Positions 24,917 to 34,656 of a stretch of DNA of 34,956 nt are shown in pieces. A program made the position numbers and the translations under genes. Location of the stretch: NCBI GenBank assembly GCA_001829415.1, contig MIBE01000063.1, forward strand, positions 105,307-140,262, given 5' to 3'. The DNA is from Spirochaetes bacterium GWF1_51_8. GTDB lineage: Bacteria; Spirochaetota; Brevinematia; Brevinematales; GWF1-51-8. Every line of letters starts with the position of its first letter. The first letter of the stretch is position 1. The notes beneath the pieces are model-generated. The model made no database searches. It was not told the origin of the DNA and saw nothing but the letters and a program-made list of their open reading frames with translations.

Positions 24917-26827
24917 TTACTTTTCGTCGTCGTTGATTACTTCGGCGTCCACCACTCTTTCCTGGGGCTGTTCCTGCGCGGGTTCGTCACTGTGAGGCGG
25001 TGCTCCGGCCTGATCGCCCTGTCCTCCGCCCTGACGGTAGATGTCCTGCGAGACTTTATGCATCAGCTTCTCGAGGTCTTCCATCGCGGACTTGATATTC
25101 CCCTCGTTCTCCGATGCTATCGCGTCCTTGACGGTTTTGACCTTTTCCTCTGCCGCTGTTTTATCGGCGGGATTGATCTTGTCGCCGTATTCCTTTAACG
25201 CCTGCTCGGTCGAGAAAACAATGCCGTCGGCGCGGTTTTTCAGTTCGATTATTTCGCGGGCTTTGCGGTCTTCTTCCGCGTGCTTCTCCGCGTCTTCCTG
25301 CATCTTCTTGATCTCGTCGTCGCTTAATCCGCTCGAAGATTCGATTCTAATCTTATGCTCTTTTGCCGTCCCGAGGTCCTTCGCGGTCACATGAAGAATA
25401 CCGTTAGCGTCGATATCGAAGGTGACTTCGATTTGAGGTACTCCGCGCGGTGCGGGCGGTATTCCCTCGAGGTTGAACATCCCGAGTGTCCGGTTATCCG
25501 ATGAACGGGGCCGTTCGCCCTGGAGCACATGGATCGTCACGACGGTCTGGTTGTTTTCGGCGGTCGAGAATATCTGCGACTTCTTTGTAGGGATAGTCGT
25601 ATTTCTCGGAATCAGCACCGTATTCACTCCGCCGAGGGTTTCGATACCCAGCGACAATGGAGTAACATCGAGAAGGAGAAGGTCCTTGACATCACCCGCG
25701 ATCACACCGGCCTGGATAGCCGCGCCCATCGCGACGACTTCGTCGGGGTTCACGCCCTTCGACGGGTCTTTCCCGAATATGTTTTTCACAAGGTTCGACA
25801 CTAACGGCATACGGGTCTGGCCGCCGACAAGAATGACCTCGTCGATCTGGCTCTTATCGATCCCGGCGTCCTTCATCACATTGATACACGGGTCTATCGA
25901 ACGCTCGACAATCGGGCGGGCGATATTCTCAAGCTGAGCGCGTGTCAATGTCATCTGGAGGTGCTTAGGGCCGGACGCGTCAACCGTGATATAAGCGAGG
26001 TTGATCTGCGATTCGAGTTTCGAGGAAAGTTCGATCTTCGACTTCTCGGCCTGATCCTTCAAACGCTGGACAGCCATCGCGTCCTTCGTAAGGTCAATCC
26101 CGGTGTCCTTGCGGTATTCCGCGATCATATATTCCATAATAGCGTGATCGAGGTCGTCGCCGCCGAGATGTGTATCCCCGTTGGTGGCCTTTACTTCGAA
26201 AACGCCGTCGCCGATTTCGAGTATGGAGATATCGAATGTACCTCCGCCGAAGTCGTAAACCGCGACAATACCTTCTTTCTTCTTATCGAGGCCGTATGCC
26301 AATGCGGCGGCGGTGGGTTCATTGACGATGCGGTCTACGGTGAGACCAGCGATCGTACCCGCGTCCTTAGTGGCCTGCCGCTGGCTGTCGTTAAAATAGG
26401 CGGGAACCGTGATCACAGCGTGATCGACTTTCTCTCCGAGATAGTCTTCCGCCGCCTGTTTCAGCTTCATCAGCACGCGTGAAGAGATTTCCTGGGGGCT
26501 GAAGTCGCCCGCGCGTGTTTGGAAACGCACATCGTCGTGCGGACCGGCTTTAATATTGAACGAGACTAATTTCTTCTCACGGTCGATTTCACCGAAACGC
26601 CGCCCGATAAAACGCTTGGCGGAGTAAATCGTATTCTCATGGTTAGTGACCATCTGGTTTTTGGCGGGATGTCCCACAACAGTCTCGCCCTTTTCGGTAA
26701 ACGCTACGATCGAAGGAGTGGTGCGGGCGCCTTCCTGATTCTCGATCACTTTAGGCGTTCCGTTCTCCATGATGCACACTACCGAATTTGTCGTTCCTAA
26801 ATCAATTCCGATTATTTTACCCGGCAT
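24917..26827 (-). CDS. dnaK: Chaperone protein DnaK (Hsp70)
   Basis: 636 residues, full length. ATPase domain motifs: GIDLGTTNS at the N-terminus, [24 protein letters not shown]. The substrate-binding domain follows from about residue 390 ([14 protein letters not shown]), with a helical lid and an acidic tail ending [12 protein letters not shown]. It folds and protects cytoplasmic proteins in an ATP cycle with DnaJ and GrpE. It lies 27 bp downstream of grpE in one transcript. Start [15 protein letters not shown] after AAGG. No odd features in the protein. Confidence 0.99.
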   Translation of the reverse strand: MPGKIIGIDLGTTNSVVCIMENGTPKVIENQEGARTTPSIVAFTEKGETVVGHPAKNQMVTNHENTIYSAKRFIGRRFGEIDREKKLVSFNIKAGPHDDVRFQTRAGDFSPQEISSRVLMKLKQAAEDYLGEKVDHAVITVPAYFNDSQRQATKDAGTIAGLTVDRIVNEPTAAALAYGLDKKKEGIVAVYDFGGGTFDISILEIGDGVFEVKATNGDTHLGGDDLDHAIMEYMIAEYRKDTGIDLTKDAMAVQRLKDQAEKSKIELSSKLESQINLAYITVDASGPKHLQMTLTRAQLENIARPIVERSIDPCINVMKDAGIDKSQIDEVILVGGQTRMPLVSNLVKNIFGKDPSKGVNPDEVVAMGAAIQAGVIAGDVKDLLLLDVTPLSLGIETLGGVNTVLIPRNTTIPTKKSQIFSTAENNQTVVTIHVLQGERPRSSDNRTLGMFNLEGIPPAPRGVPQIEVTFDIDANGILHVTAKDLGTAKEHKIRIESSSGLSDDEIKKMQEDAEKHAEEDRKAREIIELKNRADGIVFSTEQALKEYGDKINPADKTAAEEKVKTVKDAIASENEGNIKSAMEDLEKLMHKVSQDIYRQGGGQGDQAGAPPHSDEPAQEQPQERVVDAEVINDDEK

Positions 26828-26854
26828 ACCTTTATACCTCTCTTGATTATAAAC

Positions 26855-27442
26855 TTAGTTGTCTTTCGCGGTATCGGCGGGACGTTTCTTTCTGCCCACT
26901 TTTACCTTGCTATGCTTTACCACGATATCGCCCATTATGTATCCTTTCTCGAATTCTTCGAGCACGACCATATCCAGCTCGATATCGTCCCGTTCTTCCA
27001 TCATGATCGCCTCATGGAGATTTGGATCGAATTCCTTGCCGACCGACTCTATAGGACAAACATTGAAACGTTCGAAGATCGAATGGAGCCCCTCGATGGT
27101 AATGTGAATTCCTTTCAGGAGGCCGTCGAAATCCTTCGTCTGTTCAGCGACCTTCAAACCTCTCTCGAAATTATCGATCAAAGGAAAGATTTCCATTACC
27201 AAATTTCTATTCGCCATGACGCGATGTTTCTCTTTTTCGTCAATAATTCTCTTTTTGTAGTTCTCGAACTCGGCCGCCTTTCTCTGGAACAAGTCCTCGA
27301 AATGCGTCGCCTTCTCTTTCAATTCACCGAGTTCCTTCATCACATCCTCCGAACAACAATCGCTTTCACACCCGCAATCGGAAGCCTCCCCTTGGGGATT
27401 TTTCATTTCTTCCGGGGTGTCATGCTTGTGCTTCTTGGACAT
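26855..27442 (-). CDS. grpE: Nucleotide exchange factor GrpE
   Basis: 195 residues. Long N-terminal coiled coil (about 34-85), then the core with NLVMEIFPLIDNFERGL, FDPNLHEAIM and the C-terminal beta wing (GYIMGDIVVKHSKVKVGRK). It releases ADP from DnaK. The first 33 residues contain a Cys cluster (DCGCESDCC), unusual for GrpE tails. ATG follows GGAGGAG. First gene of grpE-dnaK-dnaJ; promoter at 27476-27504. No hrcA precedes it and I see no CIRCE element. Confidence 0.97.
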   Translation of the reverse strand: MSKKHKHDTPEEMKNPQGEASDCGCESDCCSEDVMKELGELKEKATHFEDLFQRKAAEFENYKKRIIDEKEKHRVMANRNLVMEIFPLIDNFERGLKVAEQTKDFDGLLKGIHITIEGLHSIFERFNVCPIESVGKEFDPNLHEAIMMEERDDIELDMVVLEEFEKGYIMGDIVVKHSKVKVGRKKRPADTAKDN

Positions 27443-27475
27443 CCATCTCCTCCAATCCGGGGTTATTTATTGAGA

Positions 27476-27504
27476 AATTTAATCAATCGCGTTCATTTCG
27501 TCAA
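27476..27504 (-). promoter_or_regulatory. Promoter of grpE-dnaK-dnaJ
   Basis: On the minus strand: TTGACG (27504-27499), 17 bp, TAAATT (27481-27476). It is of housekeeping type. The CCCCAT-type -10 of heat-shock sigma promoters and the CIRCE repeat are not seen. Confidence 0.6.
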
Positions 27505-27597
27505 GCAGGTTTTGAGTTTAAAAAAAGATGGTATACTAATATAATCAACATTTTTTTCATTCTTCCGAAAATAAATACAGACAAGAAGGAGATTTCT

Positions 27598-28803
27598 ATG
27601 AGAACCCTCATTACCGTATTCATTCTTTTCACTGTCAATATAATCCCCGCGTTCGCCGAAACAAACACTTTCGCCCAGCAGGCCGTGCTCGAACAGTGGG
27701 AGAAAACGATGAAATTCGGCATTTCTCAGCAGCGCCTCGATGTCATTAAGGCGATAGAGAAGAACAAGTCGAAAGAAGCCTACAAGCTGATCGAGAACGC
27801 GCTTGTTAACGACAACAACGACGGGGTGAAAAAGGAAGCGGCATACGCCCTGATCCGTCTCGCGATCAGCAACCAGACGGTATGGATGGCCGCGCTCAAT
27901 AACGAAAAAAGCACCGATGTGCTCCGCGCTGTCGTTTTCGGGGTATCGGAGATGAATGTCGTTCAGGCCGGGCCGAAACTCTACGAGCTCCTCACAAACA
28001 CCCTGCCGAAAGAAAAAGAGGGCTTTCTCACCGCGAATATTATCCGCGCGATAGGCGAGATCAAATACGCCAAGGCGAATGTCCTGATCTTTTCGATTCT
28101 GACTAATTATATGTATTCTGAAGAAATACGCGGCGCGTCCGCCATCGCTATCGGCGATATCGGAACGAAAGAGCACATCAAACAGCTTGAATTTCTGGTC
28201 AAGAATCCCGGCGAGATGAAAAGCGTCCGAATGTACGCGGCGTTCGCGATGGGTAAAAGCGGGGATCCCTCGATGATCGATATCCTCATTCCTATTATCG
28301 AGGATGAAAAGAACGATATCAATATCCGGGTCTATGCCATCGCGGGTTTGGCATATATCAAAGACGCGAAGATTGTCGATAAAATGATGCAGCTTGCCAA
28401 TGTCGATACCGTCCGTATCAGGATCGAAGCGGTCAAGGCGCTCGGTAAACTGAAGGACGCGAAGGCAAAAGAACTTTTAATCTTCAAGGCGTTCAACGAT
28501 CCCGATTATACGGTGAAGAAAGAGGCGAAACTCGCTTTGCAGGCGATGGGCGAAGACCTTGTGAAGCTCGGCCTCGAGAAAGCCCCTCCCGAACCTACCC
28601 CCAACCAGGTATTGCCCGGATCGCAGACTTCGCCCCAAGTGACTCCCGCCCCGAAAAGCAATCCGCAGGTCACCCCCGCGCCGAAGGACAATTCAAAGGC
28701 GGCGGAACCCGGCAACAACTCGATCACTCTCGCTCCGCAGGTAATGCCCGCGGTGACCGCGCCTGCCGCGGAAACGGACGACACAAAAAAACTCGATTTT
28801 TAA
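27598..28803 (+). CDS. Exported HEAT-repeat protein with Pro-rich tail
   Basis: 401 residues. Signal peptide MRTLITVFILFTVNIIPAFA, cleavage before ET. Residues about 30-325 form HEAT/PBS-lyase-type helical repeats of about 30-35 residues (VKKEAAYALIRLA, EEIRGASAIAIGDIG, VRMYAAFAMGKSGD, INIRVYAIAGLAYI, VRIRIEAVKALGKLKD, YTVKKEAKLALQAMGE). Residues about 333-400 are Pro/Thr/Gln-rich and disordered, with a PQVTPAPK repeat, ending KKLDF. Such exported repeat proteins usually act as scaffolds; no enzyme site is seen. ATG follows AAGGAG. Divergent from grpE across about 155 bp. AT-rich -10-like sequences (TATACT 27532, TATAAT 27540) are present without a well-placed -35. Confidence 0.85.
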   Translation: MRTLITVFILFTVNIIPAFAETNTFAQQAVLEQWEKTMKFGISQQRLDVIKAIEKNKSKEAYKLIENALVNDNNDGVKKEAAYALIRLAISNQTVWMAALNNEKSTDVLRAVVFGVSEMNVVQAGPKLYELLTNTLPKEKEGFLTANIIRAIGEIKYAKANVLIFSILTNYMYSEEIRGASAIAIGDIGTKEHIKQLEFLVKNPGEMKSVRMYAAFAMGKSGDPSMIDILIPIIEDEKNDINIRVYAIAGLAYIKDAKIVDKMMQLANVDTVRIRIEAVKALGKLKDAKAKELLIFKAFNDPDYTVKKEAKLALQAMGEDLVKLGLEKAPPEPTPNQVLPGSQTSPQVTPAPKSNPQVTPAPKDNSKAAEPGNNSITLAPQVMPAVTAPAAETDDTKKLDF

Positions 28804-28814
28804 CCTTCGATTTC

Positions 28815-28843
28815 TTGCGACATTTCACGTTATTCTTTAAAAT
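28815..28843 (+). promoter_or_regulatory. Promoter of pckG
   Basis: TTGCGA (28815-28820), 17 bp, TAAAAT (28838-28843). Confidence 0.55.
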
Positions 28844-28934
28844 TTTACGCTTCTTTTATTGATATTCTGTGAAAGAGAAAGCGCATAAATGTTTAAAACT
28901 GTTTTATCATAATGTCACCGATTCTGGAGGAAAA

Positions 28935-30731
28935 ATGGCCGGCAAGACAGCGAACAAAAAACTAACGACATGGATCGACGAAATCGCCGCGATGTGTCAG
29001 CCCGATGAAGTTTATATCTGCGACGGTTCGCAGGAAGAATACGACCGTCTGGCGAAAATAGCCGTGGACAACGGTACCTATATCCCGCTCAATCCAAAAC
29101 TCAGGCCCAACAGCTACCTTGTTCGTTCGGACGTCGGCGATGTTGCCCGTGTGGAAGACCGCACCTTCATCTGCTCGAACAGGCAGGAAGACGCGGGCCC
29201 CACGAACAACTGGAAGGACCCCGCTGAGATGAAATCCACGCTCCGAGGTCTGTACAAGGGCTGTATGAAGGGCAGAACGCTTTATGTCATCCCGTTCAGC
29301 ATGGGCCCTATCGGCTCGCCTATTTCTCTGATCGGCGTCGAAATCACCGACTCGGAGTATGTGGTCAACAATATGCGGATTATGACACGTATCGGGCAGA
29401 AGGTGCTGGATGTACTCGGCGACAACGGCGACTTTGTTCCGTGTCTCCATTCGGTCGGTAAACCGCTTGCCGGGGGCGAGAAGGACGTTCCATGGCCCTG
29501 CAACGCGACCAACAAATATATCACCCATTACCCCGAAACCCGCGAGATTTGGTCGTTCGGAAGCGGGTACGGCGGTAACGCGCTCTTGGGCAAGAAATGC
29601 CTCGCGCTCCGTATCGCCTCTGTGATGGCGCGCGACGAAGGCTGGCTCGCCGAGCATATGCTGATCCTCGGTATCACATCTCCTGAAGGTGTTAAGAAAT
29701 ATATCGCCGCAGCCTTCCCGAGCGCGTGCGGAAAAACCAACCTCGCGATGCTCATCCCGACTATCCCCGGCTGGAAAGTCGAATGTGTCGGCGACGATAT
29801 CGCGTGGATGAAGTTCGGCACGGACGGCAGGCTCTACGCGATCAATCCGGAAGCCGGTTTCTTCGGCGTCGCTCCGGGGACTTCCATGAAGTCGAATCCC
29901 AACGCGATGCTTTCTCTCAAAGCGAACAGTATCTTTACGAACGTCGCACAGACTCCCGATAACGATGTGTGGTGGGAAGAGATGACCGACACCCCGCCCG
30001 CGAAACTCATAGACTGGAACGGTAACGAGTGGACACCCGGCGGCGAGAAGAAGGCTGCGCATCCCAATGCCCGTTTCACGGCGCCCGCGTCGCAGTGCCC
30101 TGTAATCGATCCCGAATGGGAAAGTCCCAAGGGCGTACCGATCTCGGCGATCCTTTTCGGCGGCAGGCGTTCGTCGGTGATCCCGCTTGTTCATGAGTCG
30201 TTCGACTGGAACCACGGTGTTTTCCTCGGCTCGATCATGTCGAGCGAGACCACGGCCGCCGCGGCCGGTCAGGTCGGAAAGCTCCGCCGCGACCCCTTCG
30301 CGATGCTCCCGTTCTGCGGGTATCATATGGGCGACTATTTCAAGCATTGGATATCGATCGGTAAAAAATCTTCGACCGATAAATTGCCTAAGATGTTCTA
30401 TGTCAACTGGTTCCGAAAATCGCCCGAGGGCAAATGGTTCTGGCCTGGCTACGGCGAGAATAGCCGGGTACTGAAATGGGTCTTCGAGCGGGTGCAGGGC
30501 GGCGGCAAAGCGGACAAGACAGCTATCGGCTATGTCCCCGCGCGCGACAGCCTTACCCTCGACGGTCTCGACATCCCGGGCGAAAATCTGTCTCAGCTTC
30601 TCAATGTCGACAACGGCGAGTGGAAAAACGAGATTCCCGGCATCGAGGAGCATTATGCCACGTTCGGGGACAATATTCCCCCGGAACTGAAGGAACAGTT
30701 GGACGGCTTGAAAAAGCGGCTCGGTCATTAA
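28935..30731 (+). CDS. pckG: Phosphoenolpyruvate carboxykinase (GTP)
   Basis: 598 residues, the normal length of the GTP-dependent family. It interconverts oxaloacetate plus GTP and phosphoenolpyruvate, CO2 and GDP, in gluconeogenesis or, in many anaerobes, in CO2 fixation toward succinate. Visible: [14 protein letters not shown] near the N-terminus, the P-loop FPSACGKTN (about 261-269) with reactive Cys265, metal-binding VGDDIAWM (about 285-292), [13 protein letters not shown], and the C-terminal nucleotide site region. PSACGKT separates it from the ATP type. ATG at 28935 follows TGGAGG by 5 bases; an earlier in-frame GTG (28869) is rejected because it adds an unrelated 22-residue tail. Cytoplasmic; single-gene unit. 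Confidence 0.97.
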   Translation: MAGKTANKKLTTWIDEIAAMCQPDEVYICDGSQEEYDRLAKIAVDNGTYIPLNPKLRPNSYLVRSDVGDVARVEDRTFICSNRQEDAGPTNNWKDPAEMKSTLRGLYKGCMKGRTLYVIPFSMGPIGSPISLIGVEITDSEYVVNNMRIMTRIGQKVLDVLGDNGDFVPCLHSVGKPLAGGEKDVPWPCNATNKYITHYPETREIWSFGSGYGGNALLGKKCLALRIASVMARDEGWLAEHMLILGITSPEGVKKYIAAAFPSACGKTNLAMLIPTIPGWKVECVGDDIAWMKFGTDGRLYAINPEAGFFGVAPGTSMKSNPNAMLSLKANSIFTNVAQTPDNDVWWEEMTDTPPAKLIDWNGNEWTPGGEKKAAHPNARFTAPASQCPVIDPEWESPKGVPISAILFGGRRSSVIPLVHESFDWNHGVFLGSIMSSETTAAAAGQVGKLRRDPFAMLPFCGYHMGDYFKHWISIGKKSSTDKLPKMFYVNWFRKSPEGKWFWPGYGENSRVLKWVFERVQGGGKADKTAIGYVPARDSLTLDGLDIPGENLSQLLNVDNGEWKNEIPGIEEHYATFGDNIPPELKEQLDGLKKRLGH

Positions 30732-30839
30732 ATTTTTGGCGCGATGCGTTATGGCTTCGCACACAGTTCTGTTCATACTTAAACGAATAGCCCCGCGTAA
30801 AAGGGGTTGTTGACGAGCTTGAAATTTACGCTGTTTTTT

Positions 30840-30930
30840 GTCACTGCGAGGAGCAAAGCGACAAAGCAGTCTGTTTAATTCATATTCCAGTAATCATATA
30901 GATTGCTTCGGCATATGCCTCGCAACGACA
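30840..30930. repeat. Interspersed palindromic repeat
   Basis: The left arm (30840-30872) begins GTCACTGCGAGGAGCAAAGC. The right arm (30900-30929) is its imperfect reverse complement, ending CATATGCCTCGCAACGAC. The pair folds into a long hairpin. Closely similar 'GTCATTGCGAGGAGC...' elements are scattered in many bacterial genomes. A frame of 75 codons starting MSLRGAKRQS that crosses it is a known type of false gene. The rest of 30732-31116 (short weak palindromes such as CCGC-GATTT-GCGG at 31110) holds nothing else I can name. Confidence 0.8.
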
Positions 30931-31116
30931 ATGCAAGTTCATCATCAATCCCAAAACGGGGGCTTTTTTTTATTAACGCTATGTGTTATTCAATCGAATG
31001 CCTCTACGGCACTTCACGAAATTATTGTAGCGCGGTACCGAATGACGCATCATCTATCCAGATAGAATCTATTCTTGCGGGCTGTAATAATATTCGCTTC
31101 TCCGATAATCCGCGAT

Positions 31117-31145
31117 TTGCGGAATATCATGTTTTCCTTTATAAT
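31117..31145 (+). promoter_or_regulatory. Promoter of hisI-hisG
   Basis: TTGCGG (31117-31122), 17 bp, consensus TATAAT (31140-31145), 27 bp before the hisI ATG. There is no room for a His leader attenuator. Confidence 0.65.
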
Positions 31146-31172
31146 ATGTGCCATTAAATCTAAGGAAGACAT

Positions 31173-31550
31173 ATGATTCAGCTCGATTATTCCAAGATGG
31201 ACGGACTGGTCACGGCGGTGACGGTCGACGCGGAGACCGGCGAAGTACTGATGGTCGCGTTCATGAACGAAGAAGCGTTCACAAAAACTCTCGAGACCGG
31301 AAAGGTACATTATTTCTCCCGTTCGCGCGGCAAGCTGTGGCTGAAAGGCGAAAGTTCCGGCAATTTCCAGGAAGTCCGCGAGATACTGGTCGATTGCGAT
31401 CAGGACGCCGTAGTGGTAAAAGTCAAACAGAGCGGCCCCGCCTGCCATGAAGGATATAAAAGCTGTTTCTTCCGCAAGATAGAAGACGGCGGACTGAAAA
31501 TCGTCCTGCCGAGACTGGAAGACCCCGAAAAAATGTACGGGAAGAAATAA
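31173..31550 (+). CDS. hisI: Phosphoribosyl-AMP cyclohydrolase
   Basis: 125 residues, the single-domain form without the HisE pyrophosphohydrolase. It opens the purine ring of phosphoribosyl-AMP, the third step of histidine synthesis. Motifs: [31 protein letters not shown], the metal-binding DCDQD, and [13 protein letters not shown] with the zinc-site Cys and His. ATG after AAGGAAG. Its TAA overlaps the hisG ATG by one base (TAATG), so the two are translationally coupled. Confidence 0.97.
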   Translation: MIQLDYSKMDGLVTAVTVDAETGEVLMVAFMNEEAFTKTLETGKVHYFSRSRGKLWLKGESSGNFQEVREILVDCDQDAVVVKVKQSGPACHEGYKSCFFRKIEDGGLKIVLPRLEDPEKMYGKK

Positions 31551-32422
31551 TGAACTATATTAAACTCGGTATCCCCAAGGGAAGCCTCGAAGAGGCGACG
31601 GTCGAAGTTTTTAAAAAGGCCGGGTATGTCGTCTCCATCTCCAGCAGAAGTTATTACCCGTCAATAGACGACCCGGAAATTCAGTGCCAGCTCCTGCGCC
31701 CGCAGGAAATGGCGCGTTATGTAGAAAAAGGGTTGCTCGACGCGGCGATCACCGGGCTCGACTGGGTAGTCGAGAACGGCGCGGACGTCGTCCGTGTCGC
31801 AGAACTGGTCTATTCCAAACAGAGCTTCAACCCGGTGAAATGGGTTGTCGCGGTTCCGAACGACTCGCCGATCCAAACGGTAAAGGACCTCGAGGGCAAA
31901 CGGATCGCGACCGAGGCGGTCGGCCTCGCGAAACAGTACCTTGCCAAGCACGGCGTCTCGGCGGAAGTCGAGTTCTCATGGGGCGCAACCGAAGTCAAGC
32001 CGCCGCACCTCGCCGACGCCATTATCGAAATCACCGAGACCGGGAGTTCCCTCCGCGCGAACAATCTCAGAATTGTCGATGAGATCATGAAATCCACGAC
32101 ACAGTTTATCGCGAATAAAGATTCTTATCAGGATATATGGAAGAAATCGAAAATAGACCGACTCGCCATGCTGTTGAAGTCCGTGATCATCGCAAGCGGA
32201 AAAGTGGGGCTGATCCTCAATGTACCCGAAAGCAGTCTCGATAAAGTAGTCGCTCTGCTTCCTTCCATGAAAGCGCCCACCGTGTCGCACCTGAAAACCG
32301 AGGGGTGGTATGCGATCAATACGATTGTCGACGAAAAGGTCGTCCGTGAGATCATCCCCAAGCTGAAAGAATCCGGCGCCGAGGATATCGTGGAGTTCCC
32401 GCTCAATAAAGTAGTCGAATAG
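31550..32422 (+). CDS. hisG: ATP phosphoribosyltransferase, long form
   Basis: 290 residues, matching the long HisG that works without HisZ. It joins ATP and PRPP in the first, feedback-controlled step of histidine synthesis. Visible: [21 protein letters not shown] at the N-terminus, [12 protein letters not shown], the PRPP-binding region [18 protein letters not shown], and a C-terminal regulatory domain of about 75 residues ([12 protein letters not shown] onward) that binds histidine. Overlaps hisI by one base; no other his genes lie nearby, so the pathway is split. The last 20 bp overlap a possible minus-strand frame (32403-32661). Confidence 0.97.
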   Translation: MNYIKLGIPKGSLEEATVEVFKKAGYVVSISSRSYYPSIDDPEIQCQLLRPQEMARYVEKGLLDAAITGLDWVVENGADVVRVAELVYSKQSFNPVKWVVAVPNDSPIQTVKDLEGKRIATEAVGLAKQYLAKHGVSAEVEFSWGATEVKPPHLADAIIEITETGSSLRANNLRIVDEIMKSTTQFIANKDSYQDIWKKSKIDRLAMLLKSVIIASGKVGLILNVPESSLDKVVALLPSMKAPTVSHLKTEGWYAINTIVDEKVVREIIPKLKESGAEDIVEFPLNKVVE

Positions 32423-32661
32423 TTATCCGGCCGCTCTCATCATTCGTTAATTGATCTGAGTACCTTCGGTCTTCATTATCGATACCCAACGCGCCGAGAT
32501 AGGCGATATTCCTCACCCGGCTCAGAAATTCTTTGATTAATAATTCCGGGATATTCGAAACGAATACGAAAAAGATGATAAACCCGATCAGCAGTATGGA
32601 AAGATGAATTGTTCCGGCAATTTTAACGCCGCAACTTAAAAAACCTGATTTTCAATCTCAC
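32403..32661 (-). pseudogene. Possible small membrane protein gene with a frameshift near its start
   Basis: A minus-strand frame of about 80 codons ending at TGA (32405-32403) has no usable start in its own frame. It encodes a hydrophobic helix (IHLSILLIGFIIFFVFV) and a charged tail (SRVRNIAYLGALGIDNEDRR). A GTG (32661) or TTG (32655) start, with GGAAGGTGA nearby for the TTG, lies in another frame upstream. Removing one T from the six-T run there would join the parts into about 85 residues. It could be a broken gene, a programmed slip on the T run, or a sequencing error. It follows the four-helix membrane protein on the same strand. No homology recognised. Confidence 0.35.
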
Positions 32662-32670
32662 CTTCCCGAT

Positions 32671-32703
32671 ACATCATAATATACTTTTATTATATTATGA
32701 TGT
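32671..32703. promoter_or_regulatory. Perfect 13-bp AT-rich inverted repeat
   Basis: ACATCATAATATA (32671-32683) and TATATTATGATGT (32691-32703) around a 7-nt centre, just after the stop of the four-helix membrane protein gene and just before the possible broken gene. There is no T run on either side, so it looks more like a protein-binding site or processing hairpin than a terminator. Confidence 0.5.
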
Positions 32704-32711
32704 CATATTTT

Positions 32712-33272
32712 TCAAAGGCCCAATCGCGACTTGCTGACATTGATGATGACCATGATCACCTTCAGGACCAAGCCGAACATGAGGCCCGATACGACTGCGG
32801 CAATAAGATCGGTTCGAACAGCGCTTTCTTCTTCTTTCTTCATCGATAGCGCGAATAATTCGATGAGGATGATCGTCACAAGGACGATACCCGCAATCGC
32901 GATAATCACGTAAATCTGCCCGAAACTCTCCATCCACTTATAAAGCGAGTCCGAGATAAAAAACACGAACGCCGAAAGAAGTCCGCGCTGAACCGATTTG
33001 ATATACACCTTATTGTTCACTTTTCGCATCAGGATAGGGATAAGTAGGATAAAAACCAGGAAAACGATCGTCCCGATCGAAATTCCCGCGACAAGCTCAA
33101 TTCCCATACTCTGCTCGGTCGTCGCGATTTTCTGTTCGAGGAATTTCAACGGTTCGTCGAAAAGATGCCATTGCACCTGGAGAAAATAGAGCACCGCGCC
33201 GATTATCCCGAAAATCAGGATCGTCACAATCAGTCTGACCAAAAAAGTTTTCAGCTCTCGTCTCATAGCCAT
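32712..33272 (-). CDS. Four-helix integral membrane protein of unknown function
   Basis: 186 residues. Membrane helices at about 10-32, 58-82, 117-141 and 155-178, each with Ile/Val/Leu-rich cores; no signal peptide cleavage site. Between helices 1 and 2 is a polar loop of about 25 residues (HLFDEPLKFLEQK), and a short basic loop (RKVNNKVYIKSVQRG) follows helix 2. No family recognised and no catalytic motif. ATG follows GGGGG. It starts 16 bp after the alpha/beta hydrolase gene on the same strand, so the two are probably co-transcribed. Confidence 0.75.
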   Translation of the reverse strand: MAMRRELKTFLVRLIVTILIFGIIGAVLYFLQVQWHLFDEPLKFLEQKIATTEQSMGIELVAGISIGTIVFLVFILLIPILMRKVNNKVYIKSVQRGLLSAFVFFISDSLYKWMESFGQIYVIIAIAGIVLVTIILIELFALSMKKEEESAVRTDLIAAVVSGLMFGLVLKVIMVIINVSKSRLGL

Positions 33273-33288
33273 ACCGGCCCCCGAAAAT

Positions 33289-34392
33289 TTATTTCTTCTT
33301 GGACAAAGTTTCTTTCAAAACGATATTTGTCATGATCTCATGAAACTTCTTCGGCTCCTCGAACATCGGAAAATGCGCGGATTCATCGAATACAATGAGC
33401 TTTTTAACCTGAGCTTTCATCTTCAGGAAGTATTTCTTCACCACCGAAAGAAATGCCTGGCAGTCGTATTGCCCGTGGATCAAGTAAACTGGAACATTGA
33501 TTTTAGCGCTTTGAGCATTGATATCGATAGCCAACGCCTGCTCCCAGAGATACCTGAGGGAAAAATCGGTTCCCATCAGGTATCTGAACTTGTCCTCCAT
33601 CGTGTAGACTCCGGAAAAAAGCAGAATTTTCGAGAGTATCGCGATCGCGGACTGCCCCTTGATTGTCCCGCCGAGTTCCTGCACCCATTTACGCTCGATT
33701 ATCAGAGAATCGACACCTCCGGCATAGAACCCGTTCGTAGGCGCGCCGATCATTTTCAGTTCTTGAACGGCCTTCATATCGCCTGAGGCAATAGCGTTGG
33801 AAAGGACCCACCTGTATCCTAACAATTCACTTTCCTGTTGACCGACCGGCGTCCCGGTTCCGATAAACGCATAAAAGTCCCCGGGGTAGCGCGCGGCACA
33901 CATCAGACCGATCAGCGATCCCCACGAATGGCCTGTCAGGTATATTTTTTCCTTCATGAAACGTTTTTTCAGGTACGCGGTCAGCTCATGAACATCCTCG
34001 ACAAACGTATCGGGTTTCATCATGTCCGGGACGACGTTTTTCGTGAACGATTTCCCCGCCCCCCTCTGCTCCCAGAGTACCACGACAAAATCCTCGGTCA
34101 GCGACAGGTTATACTCGAGGAACCACGCCGTTTCCGGCATTCCGGGGCCGCCATGAAGAAATAACAGTACAGGTTTGGATATATCCCGCCCGAGAATCGC
34201 AATCCACTGGTCTACTCCGCCGATCTTGATATACTCCATGGATGAGATTTCGGATGTCTTGATTTTATCAGAAAGGGTGACTATTTTCGGCAGGACAGGC
34301 GGCAGCAAAGCGAAGACAGAAAATCCCAGAAATAGCAGGCTTGCCAGCACAACACCGGTTAGAACAATATAGTATACGGCTCGTTTCATCAT
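33289..34392 (-). CDS. Membrane-anchored alpha/beta hydrolase (proline iminopeptidase-like)
   Basis: 367 residues from the ATG at 34392. The frame stays open to a TTG at 34449, and neither start has a clear ribosome site, so the N-terminus is uncertain. An N-terminal hydrophobic helix (residues about 4-30) is an uncleaved anchor. The hydrolase domain shows the oxyanion block LLFLHGGPGMP, DFVVVLWEQRGAGKS, nucleophile Ser in TGHSWGSLIG, an acid in YLIHGQYDCQ and His in ESAHFPMFEEP. HGGPG with WEQRGAGKS is the mark of proline iminopeptidase-like hydrolases; the true substrate is unknown. A helical cap lies in the middle. First gene of a two-gene unit with the four-helix membrane protein. Confidence 0.85.
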   Translation of the reverse strand: MMKRAVYYIVLTGVVLASLLFLGFSVFALLPPVLPKIVTLSDKIKTSEISSMEYIKIGGVDQWIAILGRDISKPVLLFLHGGPGMPETAWFLEYNLSLTEDFVVVLWEQRGAGKSFTKNVVPDMMKPDTFVEDVHELTAYLKKRFMKEKIYLTGHSWGSLIGLMCAARYPGDFYAFIGTGTPVGQQESELLGYRWVLSNAIASGDMKAVQELKMIGAPTNGFYAGGVDSLIIERKWVQELGGTIKGQSAIAILSKILLFSGVYTMEDKFRYLMGTDFSLRYLWEQALAIDINAQSAKINVPVYLIHGQYDCQAFLSVVKKYFLKMKAQVKKLIVFDESAHFPMFEEPKKFHEIMTNIVLKETLSKKK

Positions 34393-34601
34393 AGGTATTA
34401 GTTTAACACTTTCCTCCGATTTTGTCCATGACTGATTTGAATCTTCCAAAAAGAATGATATATTCTTATGGGCATTTTTTTAACAGCCGTTCCCCGGCGC
34501 CTGCTTGTTGCCCCTTGAGCTGATTGATTGAACAAACAACATTATATTTTAATATTATTACGAGCTTTTGAACAGCCTTTAATAGGGAAATCGATACATA
34601 C

Positions 34602-34630
34602 TTGACATGAATCGCCGCGCTGTTTAGAAT
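34602..34630 (+). promoter_or_regulatory. Promoter of the HD-GYP-type gene
   Basis: Consensus TTGACA (34602-34607), 17 bp, TAGAAT (34625-34630). Confidence 0.75.
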
Positions 34631-34656
34631 TGAATTACTAAGTTATGGGGGTTTTC

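Noticed and set aside
27443-27597. CIRCE operator or heat-shock sigma promoter ahead of grpE
   Set aside because: I looked for TTAGCACTC/GAGTGCTAA and for a CCCCAT-type -10 and found neither; a housekeeping-type promoter is present instead.
28962-30776. 604-codon open frame on the minus strand opposite pckG
   Set aside because: It is a shadow of codon bias in pckG, which is intact and conserved. The antisense protein has low-complexity Arg/Asp/His content and no ribosome site.
30790-30815. Terminator after pckG (CCCC...GGGG)
   Set aside because: Only a four-base stem with an eight-base loop and no T run. The T run at 30964 follows a three-base stem and is also too weak to call.
30838-31065. 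75-codon frame starting MSLRGAKRQS
   Set aside because: It is the translation of the interspersed palindromic repeat, a familiar false gene.
32636-32650. AAAAACCTGATTTTC shared with 10157-10171 as a regulatory motif
   Set aside because: One 15-base match in 35 kb of partly AT-rich DNA is expected by chance; only the paired copies at 10157-10189 were kept.
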